From assembly GCA_036346205.1 (NCBI GenBank), contig JARFJB010000821.1, positions 1,170,222 through 1,234,221 on the forward strand: a stretch of DNA of 64,000 bases, given 5' to 3'. A model generated the notes under the pieces. It searched no databases. It worked only from the letters and a program-made list of their open reading frames with translations, and was not told the DNA's origin. This DNA comes from Vesta saturnalis. Its lineage: Eukaryota; Arthropoda; Insecta; Coleoptera; Lampyridae. Below are positions 1 through 13,852 of the stretch, in pieces. The translations under genes were made by a program, and so were the position numbers. Every line of letters starts with the position of its first letter. The stretch's first letter is position 1.

Positions 1-243
1 GCTCGGCCGCATACCGCAAGGGTTGCTATGGAGTTTCTAAATACTGCTCTTGTTGATCTGCTTCCATTGCCTTCTCGTTCGCCAGACTTATCACCAATCG
101 AACATTTGTGGGATATGGTAGTACGGAGAATAAATTATGTACAGCCGCTCCCATACAATGTAGATGCGCTTCAACAGCGGATTTTGGAAGCGCGGGATAG
201 TATACCTCAGATTTACTCATTTCAACAATGCCTAATCGGTTAG
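1..243 (+). pseudogene. Tc1-type transposase C-terminus, cut by the window edge
   Basis: The frame is open from base 1 to the TAG at 241-243. It contains PSRSPDLSPIEHLWD, the block around the third catalytic acidic residue of Tc1-family DDE transposases, followed by the usual short C-terminal helix region (LQQRILEARDSIPQ). The N-terminal DNA-binding part and the first two catalytic Asp lie outside the window, so intactness cannot be judged. The following AT-rich bases probably hold the element's right end, but I could not pair it with a left end. The family call is strong. Confidence 0.85.
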
Positions 244-1244
244 ATGAATGTGTGAGAAATAGAGGAGGGTCGACGCATTATTACTGTTAAAAATATTTGT
301 ATCATCCTAAAATTTTCATCCTTTATTAATAGAATACACTACACCTTTTCTGAAAATTTCATTAAAATACATCAGTGTTTACAGCGTGTTCATTTATTTA
401 TGGCGGCCAGTATATTGCACACTGCCAGGTATATCGTGTTTTAAACTTCTAACGAGGTTTCTTGCGAGTTTTTGGCTATGGATGGTTCGTTTCTTGCTAT
501 AAATTGTCTTTTTTTAATACAGGCACACTGGTCTTTAGAGATTCCGTTGCTGCTTCGACATCACGCAACGGTCTAAAATTGTCTTTCTCTTGACAAAAGA
601 TACTCTTGTCAACGTTGGTTTAAAAATTTTCCGCATATTTTCAAATAAATATATCTACGAATTATATTCTAATTGTTAACATCACATTAGATCCTTTTTA
701 TTAATCCCATTTACATTTGCAGTTACGTAAAATATTTCCCTTAATTAAGAAATTACCCAATTACTGTAAACAAAGGGATAATCACTACTATTCTTTCTAA
801 AATATAAGTTAACAAGAAACTAATTTCGTGATTACTCTAATTATTTTCTCCATGGAAATTTTATATCTGAACTAGTATATAATAGAAAACTAATTACGAT
901 AGATAAAGTCGTCCATAAGCGACAGAAATATGCTAATTATAATTATTACTGATCTACACATACTTGATTGAAACATATATGTTTGTACAAATTAACGGTT
1001 CCGTTTCAATGATGCATGTGATGTGTAATTCTGTATGCAAAATAAGTAAAACATTTAGTGTCGCTGCCTTACGCTTTAAATGAATTTTTTCTATGCCGTG
1101 CCTTATTATATTGTTACTTCAATTTAAAACGCCTATAACGTAGAAGAACGATCAAGATATATAATATCGCGAGCAGTATTAATGTAAGCGCTAATACCTT
1201 TTTGAAACTTATTAATTTTATCAACTATAGTTCTTATTTCACAG
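244..1244. other. AT-rich noncoding stretch, probably intron of the EB-module gene
   Basis: No open frame above background was seen. It begins with the probable 3' flank of the Tc1 copy and ends at a good 3' splice site (TTATTTCACAG) at 1234-1244 that opens the first visible EB exon. The most likely reading is intron, with the upstream exons, including a signal-peptide exon, beyond the left edge. Confidence 0.45.
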
Positions 1245-1824
1245 ATTTAGGAGGCGAATGTATTGATCGATGTACTATAGACCATGCATCGTGCAATTCT
1301 GAAAATGTATGTTCTTGTGACGAAAAATTTATACAGAGTGGTGATACAACTTGTCTTCCTGGTAAGATGAACTTAACTTCCATAAATAAAGACTTCTGGT
1401 TAAATACAGGTTTTATTTGTAGTTGCAATATTAGGATCGGAATGTGTAATAAATGAACAATGCTTAGCTGTTACAACAAATGCCGCATGTGTTGGTTCAA
1501 AATGTACGTGTATTGAAAAGTATACTAATGTAAGCGGGGAATGTCTTGATAAACTAGGTAAAGTTCGGTAGAATCTGATTTTATTTTTATTTTATTTATT
1601 TTAACATTTTAGAAATGGGAGATATGTGTAAGAATGGAAATCACTGCAGAGCAACTTTGGGTTCCGATGTAGTGTGCCGTAAGGGTTACTGCTCATGTCC
1701 AGCTAATATGCGTGTAAACGAAGCAAGAATCAATTGCGAGTCGTCAGCAAATACTTTTACTCTTGCTTACTCCCTCATAATACTAATGATATCGCTGAAT
1801 CTTCTGCAAATAAATCTACTGTAG
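1245..1824 (+). CDS. EB-module Cys-rich protein with a hydrophobic tail, last three exons
   Basis: Three exons join in phase: 1245-1361, 1423-1557 and 1613-1824 (stop). Both introns are phase 1 with GTAAG/GTAAA donors and pyrimidine-rich acceptors. An alternative acceptor at 1433-1434 also keeps frame. Each exon encodes one Cys-rich module of about 40 residues starting LGGEC, LGSEC or MGDMC and ending in a CxC pair, the spacing of EB modules of arthropod and nematode secreted or cell-surface proteins. The last 23 or so residues (LAYSLIILMISLNLLQINLL) are strongly hydrophobic and end the protein, so a GPI signal or a single membrane anchor is likely. Function is unknown. The 5' end is missing; a polyadenylation signal AATAAA lies near 1905. 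The gene converges on the peroxidase gene ending at 2132. Confidence 0.75.
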
Positions 1825-2131
1825 AAGAAGAGATTAATTTAATTTTCCAAACTAGTCATTGCGTTCTTTGTCCACTTTAACAGTATATGTACAATACATA
1901 AACAATAAAAAATTACGTAATTGTAATTTACATAAATAAATTATTCTAATTTCTAAACTGTAAGAACTTTTTTGAAAGATTACTAACAGGTTTTGAGCAT
2001 TTAACTTAAGACTCCTTAAAAACTATCGTTTCAAACCTGAGCAAACAACTGTTCCATCTTAGTTGTGACAGTCAATAACAAAAACATTTGTACAGTATTG
2101 TCCATTTGTTACTATTACAGTCTTAAAACAC

Positions 2132-3721
2132 TTAAATCACAAACGGAGTTAAATCTGGAAATTTAAATCCATTAAAATTTGAGTTGAAGTGCGATCCCCC
2201 TAGCTGCCTTGCTCTTAACTGTCTTGCAGGTGGAGGTATTAAATCGGTAAAACTGACCGGTCGCGAGTTAATTTCGCCATTCCGAAGTAAAAATCCACAC
2301 TGAGCTGTGCAAACCTCATCTCTTAAAATTATGTCACGTGACCATTCACGCATTAATTGGTTACAATCCGTAACTCGAAGTGAAGCGCACTGACCCTAGA
2401 AAGTAAACAGTGCATTACTGCACCAATTGTGAACAAAATTCTTACCCCTTCAGTTGTACAAATACAGCTGGTACACGGCGAGGGAAAAGCTGAATCCCCA
2501 ACAGCAATCTGCCTTTCCCCAATAATACAACCATGTCCGGTTGATTCACGCCAATGTGATAAATCAATGTGTGGCAGTGAATGGCAAGGGATTCTTGGAT
2601 TCAAAAAGTTGGAAGGTAAATCAAAAGCAGCTCGTTGCATATCTCCAGGTACGTCTAAATTCTCACAGAAGATCTTTGCCAATGAACTTTTTCGAACTTC
2701 GGCAAGTTGGGCTTCGGTAAAACGAATGGTTGGATCTTCGTTCTCATACCTACAGAAAGAATGATTTTTTTTGGTAATATGTTACGCTAAAACTTACCAA
2801 AAGCGATCACATTTTCTTAATTGTCTAAATTGGATAGCAATGATACAAGCGAAAGTAGGTCCAACCAGGCCACCCTGTAATGGTCGTTCACTCATACCAC
2901 CGGGGAATAGATCAATGTCGTCAACTGTTGCATATAAACGTTTTAGTCTAACAATGACTTCGGGTGGGATTTCTCGGGCTAAATCGTCAAATGAAGTTGC
3001 TCGTTTTAGGTTGCACAAAGCTCGGTAATTGTTGTAGGATGGAATACCGTGGTCGCGAGCTGCAATAGACACAAAACATTAAAAATTGGAACATCAAATT
3101 AAATAAATTATGCAATAATATAACAAAATCTAAACCATCACCAATTTCATTATTGTAAATAAAACGATCGTAGCTCTATTTAAAACATAAACTGTTCTAA
3201 TAAGTACGAATTTAAAATTATATCTCACGGAATGAAATTATTTCAAGTAAATAAAATCATCGGTACGTGATCCACGTTTTAACTAAACATGATTTAGGAC
3301 ATTTTACGCACCATCCACTATGTAATACATTATTATACTACATTATTAGCATGGTAAAGAGAGTTTTATGAACGAAGTTTATTGGTGTGGCGTTAGGCAA
3401 TCCCTTACAGCCAGTAAAAACCGTTATCTTGCGTATCATGAACAATATATTGCTTATTATTTATTCGCAAGATAGACTAAAAGTGTGAATGTATGACACA
3501 AGTTTTTTTATGTTTTAATTATCTCGTCAGCTGTGGCTAACGTATTACACGGCAACAGGTTCCTAATTATCAAATTGCTGCCACACACTCACAAACACAC
3601 ACACACACACGCACGCACGCACGCACGCATGCACGCACGCACGAATCCATACACAAATACAGACCGCACACCACGCGAGGCGCGACGCACGACACGACAA
3701 ACGACACACAACACACACCCA

Positions 3722-3811
<90 letters not shown>

Positions 3812-6800
3812 CCCCCCCCCCCACCACCACACGCGCATGCACACGGACAGATAGAATTGCACATGCACACGTACACCCCTCGCAACTCGCACGCACCCCC
3901 TAACGCATGCAAAGCTCTACATACAGTTCGTTCTTTATTATGTTCTACAGTAAGTTCAACCCTTCACAAAAAAAATGTTTAAACATTTTCGACGTTCCAA
4001 CGGACAGTCTACAACTATATGATTAATGACAACCATTCTGCTACTCATGAAGAAAGATGTTAGAAGATCAAAGTACTAGTGGAAAAATTAGAACTCGTGT
4101 AATCCAAAATACTATTACATCAAAACATCTGTTAGACGTGAAACTATTATTTCAAACACACAATTAGCACATTTCTCTAGATTTTATGATAAGCATCACT
4201 CAAATGGCTAGACACACAGCAGTACAGATAATATTTTGCTTAACGTGAACGATCTTGAAGAAGTGAAACATCATGAAGATACTTTAATTTCAGATACTCT
4301 ACATTATTAAAAAGAGGACTATGGGTAAACAAAGGATGATGTTCTTCGTCGATCTTCTCCAGAAAAACGTTTTCCAGGTTACCTCAATCAATTATGCTAA
4401 AGTGGCAAAGATGGTGGAATTAATTTATGTACAGGAGATTGTTCTAATTTAATTTTCTTCATGTCAAACCTTGTTGATTTTCTTAGTACTATTTAATAAC
4501 TGAATAAAATCAAGTTTTCTGTTGCTATTGGAGATTATCTTTGTAAAACCCGAGTTACTGAATTACGAACCCTACTCTTGTCTGGGAGATTCACGACGTA
4601 TTTGTCATCATTTGTTGAGTGATCCGCTGTTGACATGCAATTAATTCGTCGATGCGAGCGCGATGCATATTATCAGATATTAAAATTATCCTTCGCATAT
4701 CTTAGTATAGGAGCCTGCTTAGTCTTGTAGGAAATGTAATGTACATCGATTTTTTCATTTGAATTGGTTAGAGTACATTGTCGCCATGCTTTTCGTGTTG
4801 ATCACATGTTCGAAGTGACGTCACATTTTTTTCAAAATGGCCGCCAATACCATGCACTATGCTGCTATCATTGATGTATGATATCATGGAAATAATGCTA
4901 GATACAGTATTTTATGTAGAGTAAGTGTTTTTTATAGAATTAAATTTACTATATAACTGCATAAAAATCATGACGATCCGATTTAAAATGGCTACGTTAC
5001 AGCTATGAATGTGTTCTACGATGAAACATTTCATAAAAAAAAAAATGTTTTCTTTTTGTTACAGGAAGTTTTTGATTTTGAAGAATGGAAGGAATAAAGT
5101 TGGAACGCTCACCGTGTAAGCAGCCAATTGACTTATCTTTGTGCATAATTTGTGGACGAGTAACACGTGAAAAAGTGTATGGAACAGAAGCTGGTAGAGA
5201 CAAGGTAAACGTGGCATCCAAAAAAATTGGTGACAATGTGTGTTCTTCAATTGAAGTTACCGGTCAAGATATCTTTGTGTACCATATGGCATGTTACAGA
5301 ACTTACACTTTAAAGTCAACCAGAATTTTTGAACCGGAAATAAAGGAAGAAAAGCAAAGTGCTGAGTCAGCTTCGAAGAAGAAACGCAGTCGGATTGAAA
5401 TTAAGCCGAGATGTGTCTGCATAATTTGTAACTGGAAATCATTTAAAAGAAATTCAAACCTTTTTAGAATTGAAGAAGATAACCGTGCTGAACAATTCCT
5501 TGCTGCAAGAAACGCATTCCAAGACGATGTATTTAAGAGAACGAGTACACTTTTGGATAAATACAGCATTTTTGCTGCTGACCTTTTGTCATCGCAACTG
5601 TATGAACACATATCTCCTTCGTTATGAACGTCTACAGTGTCTTAATGTTTCTGAAGCTAGTAAACTACTCAAAGACTTTAATTTCCTGCAAAGCAATCGT
5701 GATTATCCATTGTCTGAAATGAGGGATTACATGAACAATTCTTGCCTTACTCACAAATCAATACCAAATAAACAGTTGAAAGGTATGCTTATTGGCCAAT
5801 TTGGCGAAAACATCATTTTCGCATATCCAAGGGAACGAAATATATCTCAGTTAGTATACCCGTCCAATGTTGATGTGCAACGGATGGCCGACAAAATTCG
5901 ATGTAACGGTGAAATCAAGACATGTGGCGAAAAATTACGCGAAGAATGCAAGACATTAGGTTTTGGTCTTGAAGGTACATTTTGCGATGCAAATGACTTG
6001 TCAATCGCGTTTAAGCACTATGAAGAAAATCGACCAATGCTTTGGCAGAGGTTCTTCAGCTATCTTGTACCTGGATATAAGGAATCAGAAAACAAGAAAC
6101 TCAAGTGTGATGTTGTTTTCCAACTGGTGTATTACTTGCTCTTTGACGGTAAGAGGAAAACTCCACTCCATACTGGATTAGCTCAAACTGTGCCCGAAAC
6201 ATATAGATCTAAGACATTGATAAATGTTCTCAATCGTTTAGGTCTTGCTGCAGTTACGATAGCTTACAGCGTCATGATAATCTACTGGCTAACAGAATAG
6301 TGACCAGAAGCGAAGAAAACCGTGTCCCACTGTCAAGTAACTTGTCATTACAGCAACCAATATTAAGTGGAGCAATGGACAATTTTGATCAAATTGAGGA
6401 TACTCTCTCTGGAATAGGAAGTACACATGATACCGTACTAGTGTTATTTCAAGACAACAAAGATTTAGAGCAAGAACGTATTATGTCAAATACGAAGGAT
6501 TTCAACATTAACCCAAGAAAAAGAACTTTTGATAATGTTTTAGAGTGCCAGAAACTGCTGCCCGTCCAAAAACCTAAAGAATGAGGAAACATTCACAAAG
6601 ATTTTGTGTGCAAATCTGATCAAGAAATTGTGCAGAGTGATGAAGCCATGCGTACCAAAATGTCAAACACAATACATTCTCTTTCACGTTTCCTAGTTGA
6701 CGCAAACGTTCCAAATTGTTCTTTACCAGTAACATCACACATGCCGTCGTGGAGCTCTTTCAATTCACTGGTTACAACAGATTTCAAACCAGTAACGAAC

Positions 6801-9800
6801 GTGGTATCTATTCCTATCTTCCCATATCCAGCAACACAATTCAGTAGCATTTACACAACAATGAAGAATTTTCAAGATGCATTGCCTCAAGTTGGGCAGG
6901 AAAATGGTGCGTTATGGTGTGAAGAAGGTGTGTACAGAATCGCAAAGGAAATACAGCTACTCTTTCCCAGTTTGTTCGGAAACATATTTATAGGATTAAG
7001 TAGCTTTCACACTTGCAAAACAATTATTTGCTGCATTGGAAAGTACTTGGAAAACAGTGGAGTGAAAAAAATCCTGACAGAAACAGAGACTTATGGCTCT
7101 AAAGTTGCTGAGAACGTTATGACTGAAAGTCATTATTCACGTTCTATTCGTGGGCTGTCACTATTGTTCGAAGATTTGCAGCGATTGCAGTGGCTACAGT
7201 TTCTAAAAAATTAAGGTAATCACAAATACACAGAACTGTTTCAGCATATAGAATCATTACATAAATGTTGCTTAGAGAAAAGAAGTAATGATGCAATTGC
7301 AGACAAACAGAATATTGCAACATCTATGCAGGATTTCAACAGAGATTTCTGTGCATTCATTAATAATGGAGTGAAGACGTCCTTACTATTCAAGTACTGG
7401 AATGTATTTCTGAACGATCTGTTCCCTATCATGCTTGATCTAGTGCGTGCAGACAGGGAAAGTAATTGGAATTTGCATGTATCCGCTATTCGCAGAGCTA
7501 TTCCTATTTTCTTCTTTTTCGATAGGACAAACTATTGCAGATGGGGATCCGTGTACTATGAAGATTGTACACAGCTTCAAAACAGTTTTCCAGATGTTTG
7601 CGACCGATTCATAAGTGTTCAACACGGTTGCCGTAAATTCAGTGCTGTCGCAATGGGCCAAGCACTTGAGCAAATGTACAATAAACCTGCAAAAAGTCAA
7701 GGAGGAATTATTGGAATCACCAGGTAGAAGGAAGCAGTCGCCCAGAGAGATATAATCAAGCACGAGAAAGTTGCTATATCGCAATTTCTTAAAGGAATTT
7801 CAGGTATTGTTCAAGATGATGAATACTCTCTTCACCATGAACTTTATCCTGCAAGAACAAGATTAGATGAAAAGAGTATTCAAACGATAATGGATTACAT
7901 TGATATTGGATAGCCATTGAACTACATTTGCAACATTGTAACATTAAATCATTTCTCTGATGAATATGCTTCCATGATTACTGACTGCGCTACTTTGGGC
8001 GAAGATGCTTACCAGTTATTCAAACAGGAGAGATTTGTCGAGAAGACGAAGTCAATACATGCTATCATTCCAAGGATTGTGAAGAAACACGTAAGAGTGA
8101 TTCAAAAACATAACCTTGAAAAAGATACTAGAGATGCTCTCCGACTGTTGGACGTAGCTAAAGAACGGAGATACTGCATAGAGACGTTGCTTTCATTTGA
8201 GATCACTCCTATCTCATGTTTTCTCACTAACGATGGTTTTCTAGTAAAATCAGATAAATCAGAATTAGGACGAGAAATAGAAAAACAACTGCACGAAGAA
8301 CCTTCTTCTGAAACACCAGACTCCAATATTTCAACCGTTACAGTATTTGACTTTATGCATCAAGCACGAGTTGTTGCTTCGGCTAAAGCAGATTTGGTTA
8401 CATTTGGTGATTTTTCGGATGCATTATTAAGACGTTTTAAAGGCATATATGGAAATTCAGGTAGGGTGGATGTAGTTTTAGACGTATATAAAGAACACAG
8501 CATCAAGTCTCACGAAAGACGTAGAAGAAAACAAGAATCACCAATTGAAGTTACCATTCGAGGAAAGGACACATCTCTTCCAAAGAATATGGACTCTTTT
8601 TGGGCTTCATCGACAAATAAGCAACGATTACAAGAATTTTTTTTTGAGTGCTTGCAATCATTTAGCGGAACTGAAGACGTTCATATATTTGTTGGCGGTT
8701 TAGGTACAAATGGAACAAAAAGTTTTTCATTACATCAAGGAAAAGTAACCGAAGTTGAAGAACTTAATTCAACACACGAGGAAGCTGATGACAGACTATT
8801 TGTGCACATACAACATGCTGTTGAACAGACACACGTACAGCGAGTTGTTATTGCTTCTTCGGACACTGACATACTAGTTTCGTCAATATACCACGTCTTT
8901 CACGATTTAAAAAAAAAGGGAGTCATTGAGTGGGTGTTACGAGGTCATGGAAATTCGTCACGTGCTGTTCCGGTACATATAATCTCAGACCGTTTATCTG
9001 CTGAAGTTATAAATGTCCTACCTGCAGTACATGCTCTTACCGGTTGTGATACAACAAGCAAGGTCGGTACGAAACATACCGCTTTAATCCGGGCTAAAGA
9101 AACACCACATTTGCTCACTTATTTCGGCAAACATGATTTATCAGAGTCTATGATCAGTGATGCAGAAGCATTCGTTGTAAGCGTTTTGAACAAATCCTTT
9201 GACAGTTCAGATAAACTTCGAAATCACCATTTCTACCACATGAAGAATGTTAATTTTGAAAAATTAGCGCCAACTTCACGAAGCTTGAGATTTCATATAA
9301 TAAGAGCCTATTTACAGTACTACCGATGGTTCAATGTACTACATGACAAGGAAGACCTCGATCCACTAAATTATGGCTATGAACTGTGAAGTGATACCTT
9401 TGTGTCTGTAATTTGTGATGTGAGCTTACCAGAAGATTATCCTTTTCCCTGTACATGCCAAAAGTGTGTTCTAAAGAATGTATGTCCTTGCCGTGTTAGC
9501 AGCATTCCGTGTTCGCGATTTTGTAAATATTATGTGAAAGAAAATCAATGCAAAAATCCTTGTGGGTTTGGAGATGACTAATTTTTTGATTATTTCTGGC
9601 TGTTACATAGTCATTTGTATTGTTTGTCTTAGAAAATGTTCTATTAAAACCTGGTGATGATATTTACTATTAGGAATTATTTATATCGTATTCCCGTGGA
9701 CACATTCATAGCTGTAACTTAGCCATTTTAAATCGGATCGTCATTATTTTTGTACAGTTATATAGTAAATTTAATTCTATAAAAATGCTTACTGTATATA

Positions 9801-12800
9801 AAATACTGTATCTAGCATTATTTCCATGATATCATACATCGATCATAGCAGCATAGTGCATGGTATTGGTGGCCATTTTGAAAAAATGTGACGTCACTCC
9901 GAACATGTGACCAACACGAAAAGCATGGCAACAATGCACTCTAACCAATTCAAAAGAGAAAATCGATGTACATTACATTTCCTACAGGACTATAGCAGGC
10001 TCCCCCACTATCTATTGATAGTAGTCCTACGAACCGTTATGAATGTCTGTAGAAATAACCTTCCAACCTCATAAATTGTCATAAATTTAATAACTGCACG
10101 TTGTTTTAAGCGCGTGCATAAATGTGGAGTACAGGATATTGTTTCAGGTTAACAGAATGGCACGTAGTTTGACAGTACGGATAGATGTGAACGTAGGAAC
10201 ACACTGATGGTAACCGTATCTCCTCACCTCATTTCTTTTTCAATTGTTAGGCAAGTGTGTTTTAAATTTCAGCCACACCTCGTAACTTCCTATTATCGAA
10301 CGGAAAACACCTCGGCGTATGTTTCGCTTGTTTAAACTGTGAGATTATTTTGATGCACTGGGTATATAGTCTTGTGTTGTACGTAGAACGTATTTTGGGT
10401 GGTAAACGAACGTCAGTTTGCACGAGAATTATTTTTGTGTGTACAGAATGTCAATTAGTATAAAGGGAATTTTAGGAAAGGGTTGTGTATCATGTAAGAG
10501 TATTTAAATATTGAATGAAAGTTGAAAATATTAAATTTGATTGAAAAATAATGTTTTGGTAACACCTCCATTGAGACGATAAATGCTACTAGAATCAGCC
10601 ACTGTGCGTTGAGGAATGTGAAGTTAAAATTGTTGTAAATGTGTGAATGTATCATATGTTGATATTGCATTAAAATGTAAAAAAAAGAATATGTAATTTT
10701 TGCTTGTATAAATATCATAACAAGGCGTACACGAAAAATTGATGCATGCTCAAGGACAAATTGTGTTAGAATTCGCTAAATTGTGAGGAAGGAAGGCTCA
10801 CACGTATGGGAGACTTTCATAAAAAGTTGAATCTAGATTTGGGCAGTATATGGAATGCTTTTGAATGTGAATTTGGTCTTTCCGAAGAATTGTGAGGATA
10901 TTGGTAAAGAAATTCAAGATGGCTGCGATTTTCACGTCCTCTTTGCATTACTTCCATTTCAGATTTTCCACTCGGCAAAGACGCGCAGTAGAAAGCTCCT
11001 TTGGGATAGGTTTTTTGTTTGTTTGAGCGGGAAGAAGATGATGATGTTGGGCAAAATGGATGACCGCACCTATATAAGGGTGAGAGTGCCAGGGTACACA
11101 ACGAGCTATACTTAAGAGGCTGGTTGCACGCGAGTATTTTGTGAGACCATAACAATCTGTGCCGGTTTTTGTTTGTAAATAATTAGTGTCGCAGTGCATA
11201 TTAGTTTACTGGAGAAACCCATTTTGGGTATGAAAGGATTAATTTGTGAATTGAAAAAAAATGAGTGTTTCTTTTTTAAAATTTAAGAATCAGATTTATA
11301 ATAAACAGCAAATACCAAATTTAAAAAAAAGTATTGTGTATAATCGCGCAATCTGAAAAGGAACCTAAAGTGATACTTTATGTATCGAAATAAAGGTATG
11401 TTTAAACATTTACGAATTAAGTTAAACAGTACTGGACATTAATATTACTGATTTAACTAAGTACATGTGCGATTGTTAACAGCACTAACTCAACTGTATA
11501 CAAACGTTTAAGAATTTTAATGTTCAAGTATTAGTAAATATTTTCTATGACAAACTTGTTTTCCGGAAGAGAACATAGTAAATCAGATTATCCCATTTTG
11601 TCTTATTCGTTTAAAGGCGTAAATAAACTTGGGACATTTAAGGTAGTGAATAGGGCGACAGCCTGCGTGAAACCCCTTTAACCGCTTATCAGTGACAAGT
11701 GTGGATACATATTAAGGATTAATTACAACGAACCAACCCAATGGATACATTATACTGGATAAAGGACTACGGAATTCATTTATGTAAGAATAGTTTTACA
11801 TTTTTTTTGTAATTGTAGAAGTTTGATTATCTTTAGAGATGTTATTGTTTATATGGTTAATTTCATTCAATTGCAAAGGATAATCAATCTCTGTTGACCT
11901 GGTTTTATATGTTTAGGTTATGAAATTGAGGAAATTAATTTATAACGATTAGTGGTGCTTCTCGGAAGCAATTTCAGTAAATATTCTTGAAAAATTGGTC
12001 AATACAGTTACAAAGTACTATCGATATTTTATCAAAATAATTGATCTGACAATTGCTTATTTTGAGACAGATCCATTACAAAAATTACTTATTTTGCTTT
12101 AATTAACAGTCATTAAATGCATAATACTGATAACAAGATATTTATTAAGCAGAAATTGCATATTCCAATGATTACAATTCATTCATGCTGGTGGATGTTT
12201 AAATACATTTTAAAGAGAAAGTATTAAAATAGCATTTGATAGAAAATATATGATTCATGAACGACGCATTGATCATTCGTCTTTAATTTTTTTTAAGTTA
12301 TGAATTAATGTTCTTGCGATTAAAAATTAATAGACCAAAGTATTATTTTTCTAAATTGGGTGATTTCTATGGCAGTTATAAATATTAATACATGTGTATA
12401 CGAGACTAAATTGGAAAGTATCCAGATTTTTATCAATAAGTCTACGACGACCCGTATGCTTAAAAATTTTATTAAGCTTTGGATGAATTTATTATTACAA
12501 TATTACAATTTTATCTACCACAGTCAGGTAGGATAACTTAACACCACGCCTAGGACTATTTGTTTTAGAAAAACGTAAGAGACAATTTTTCATGGGTTGA
12601 CTGTTATTTGTTGATTTATAGAAAGTGTAAGGTGTTTGAAACTAAATCTCAATAATTTTATGTCTTATATCGAACCAGCTCATCTCCACTGCAGACGGCT
12701 TGGCAACCCGCTTACCTCGATAGGCTTGCACGACGCCTAGTGCGGTTTGATCGCGTAACAAAACCTGATTGCTACCAAAACAATTAACCCTCACCCTAAA

Positions 12801-13793
12801 ATTTCTTCTACATAAAATTATCTCGTGAGCCCTTATGAACTAAACTGAAAACTATAGCACACTCAAGTGATAGTGTTATCAAATGAAATAAATACAAAGT
12901 AACTCTGGAATTTTAAATCTAGAACAGTTAACGGGTCTGCCAAACTACTTCAACGAAGATGAATATTAAAAATGTGACCGACTGGTTAGCGATTAACGCA
13001 CAAATAAAACCATGCCAAGTGGTTTTGAGTGCGATTCTCAATTAGACGACACATATCGACAAACGCTAATGCTTTTTTATCTCATCCCTACATTGTTTAT
13101 GTGTAAAACTTTGGCTTTTATATCATAATGGCATGCGAAATCGTCTTATATTCATTACATTAAATTTAAACAAATGATACTCAACCTCACGGAACGTAGT
13201 GGAAGCGATGGAGCATAACATTATTCATACCTTTGATTACTTAAATTAAGTGTGTTTCAACTTAATCATTTGTTTATGAAAGACACTGTCTAGCTAAACT
13301 AAGTGAATGTACGGATTGAGCAAACGCGTATGTGAAATGGTCATCAGTAGAAAAAAATTGAAAGTAAGATCTTTAATGAACTTTTACTGTTAATTGTTGG
13401 TAAATATGCAAATTTTGTCGAAATCATGCAATTTAGAAGCTATTTAGAGCATTTTGTAAATGCTTGCAATTTAAAATTCTTATTAAGAAATCGGTATAAT
13501 AATCTCTTTTTTTTGTTTACGCTCTCTTAGCCAAATGTGCACATATCAAACTTGTATGTTTTCATAATCCACTTAGGTTCGCAAAATGTATTTATTTTTT
13601 TAGTCTTACCTTTCTCGTCTTTAAATATCTCAGTACTCGAGTATTGACCGCACTGAATAATATTAAAACCCGGAAAAAAGGAAAGGGCCACGTATTTGAA
13701 CCCCCCCCCCCCCAAGGGGTAGGGCGGGCTGCTTGGGCTTTCTGAGCTCCTTCAGCCACAATTATAGATTCCCAGCATACATACATACATTAC

Positions 13794-13852
<59 letters not shown>

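Larger units (their letters stand above)
4703..10010 (+). mobile_element. Academ-like DNA transposon, 5.3 kb, long terminal inverted repeats
   Basis: Inverted repeats of about 310 bp run from 4703 to 5014 and from 9700 to 10010. The outermost bases read TAGTATAGGAGCCTGC on the left and TAGTGGGGGAGCCTGC on the complement of the right. Directly outside is the same 3-bp word TCT (4700-4702 and 10011-10013), read as target-site duplication. One decayed gene on + fills the inside and carries an N-terminal Cys/His cluster, an XPG/FEN-like nuclease and a C-terminal Cys-rich motif. The Cys cluster plus XPG nuclease with 3-4 bp duplications is how I recall the Academ superfamily; the name should be confirmed by a protein search. 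The arms are still very similar, so insertion is fairly recent, but the gene is broken. It sits in the peroxidase intron, opposite to the host gene. Confidence 0.75.

Noticed and set aside
3533..3982. Open frames rich in His-Thr or Cys-Val on both strands
   Set aside because: They are translations of a CA/TG microsatellite.
5085..9581. Possible host gene or domesticated transposase in the long intron
   Set aside because: It lies exactly between 310-bp inverted repeats with a 3-bp duplication and has many stops and frameshifts, so it is a decaying transposon copy.
10455..10718. 87-codon open frame on minus, Phe/Ile/Tyr-rich
   Set aside because: AT-rich random composition, inside the LTR-like repeat, and broken in the other copy.
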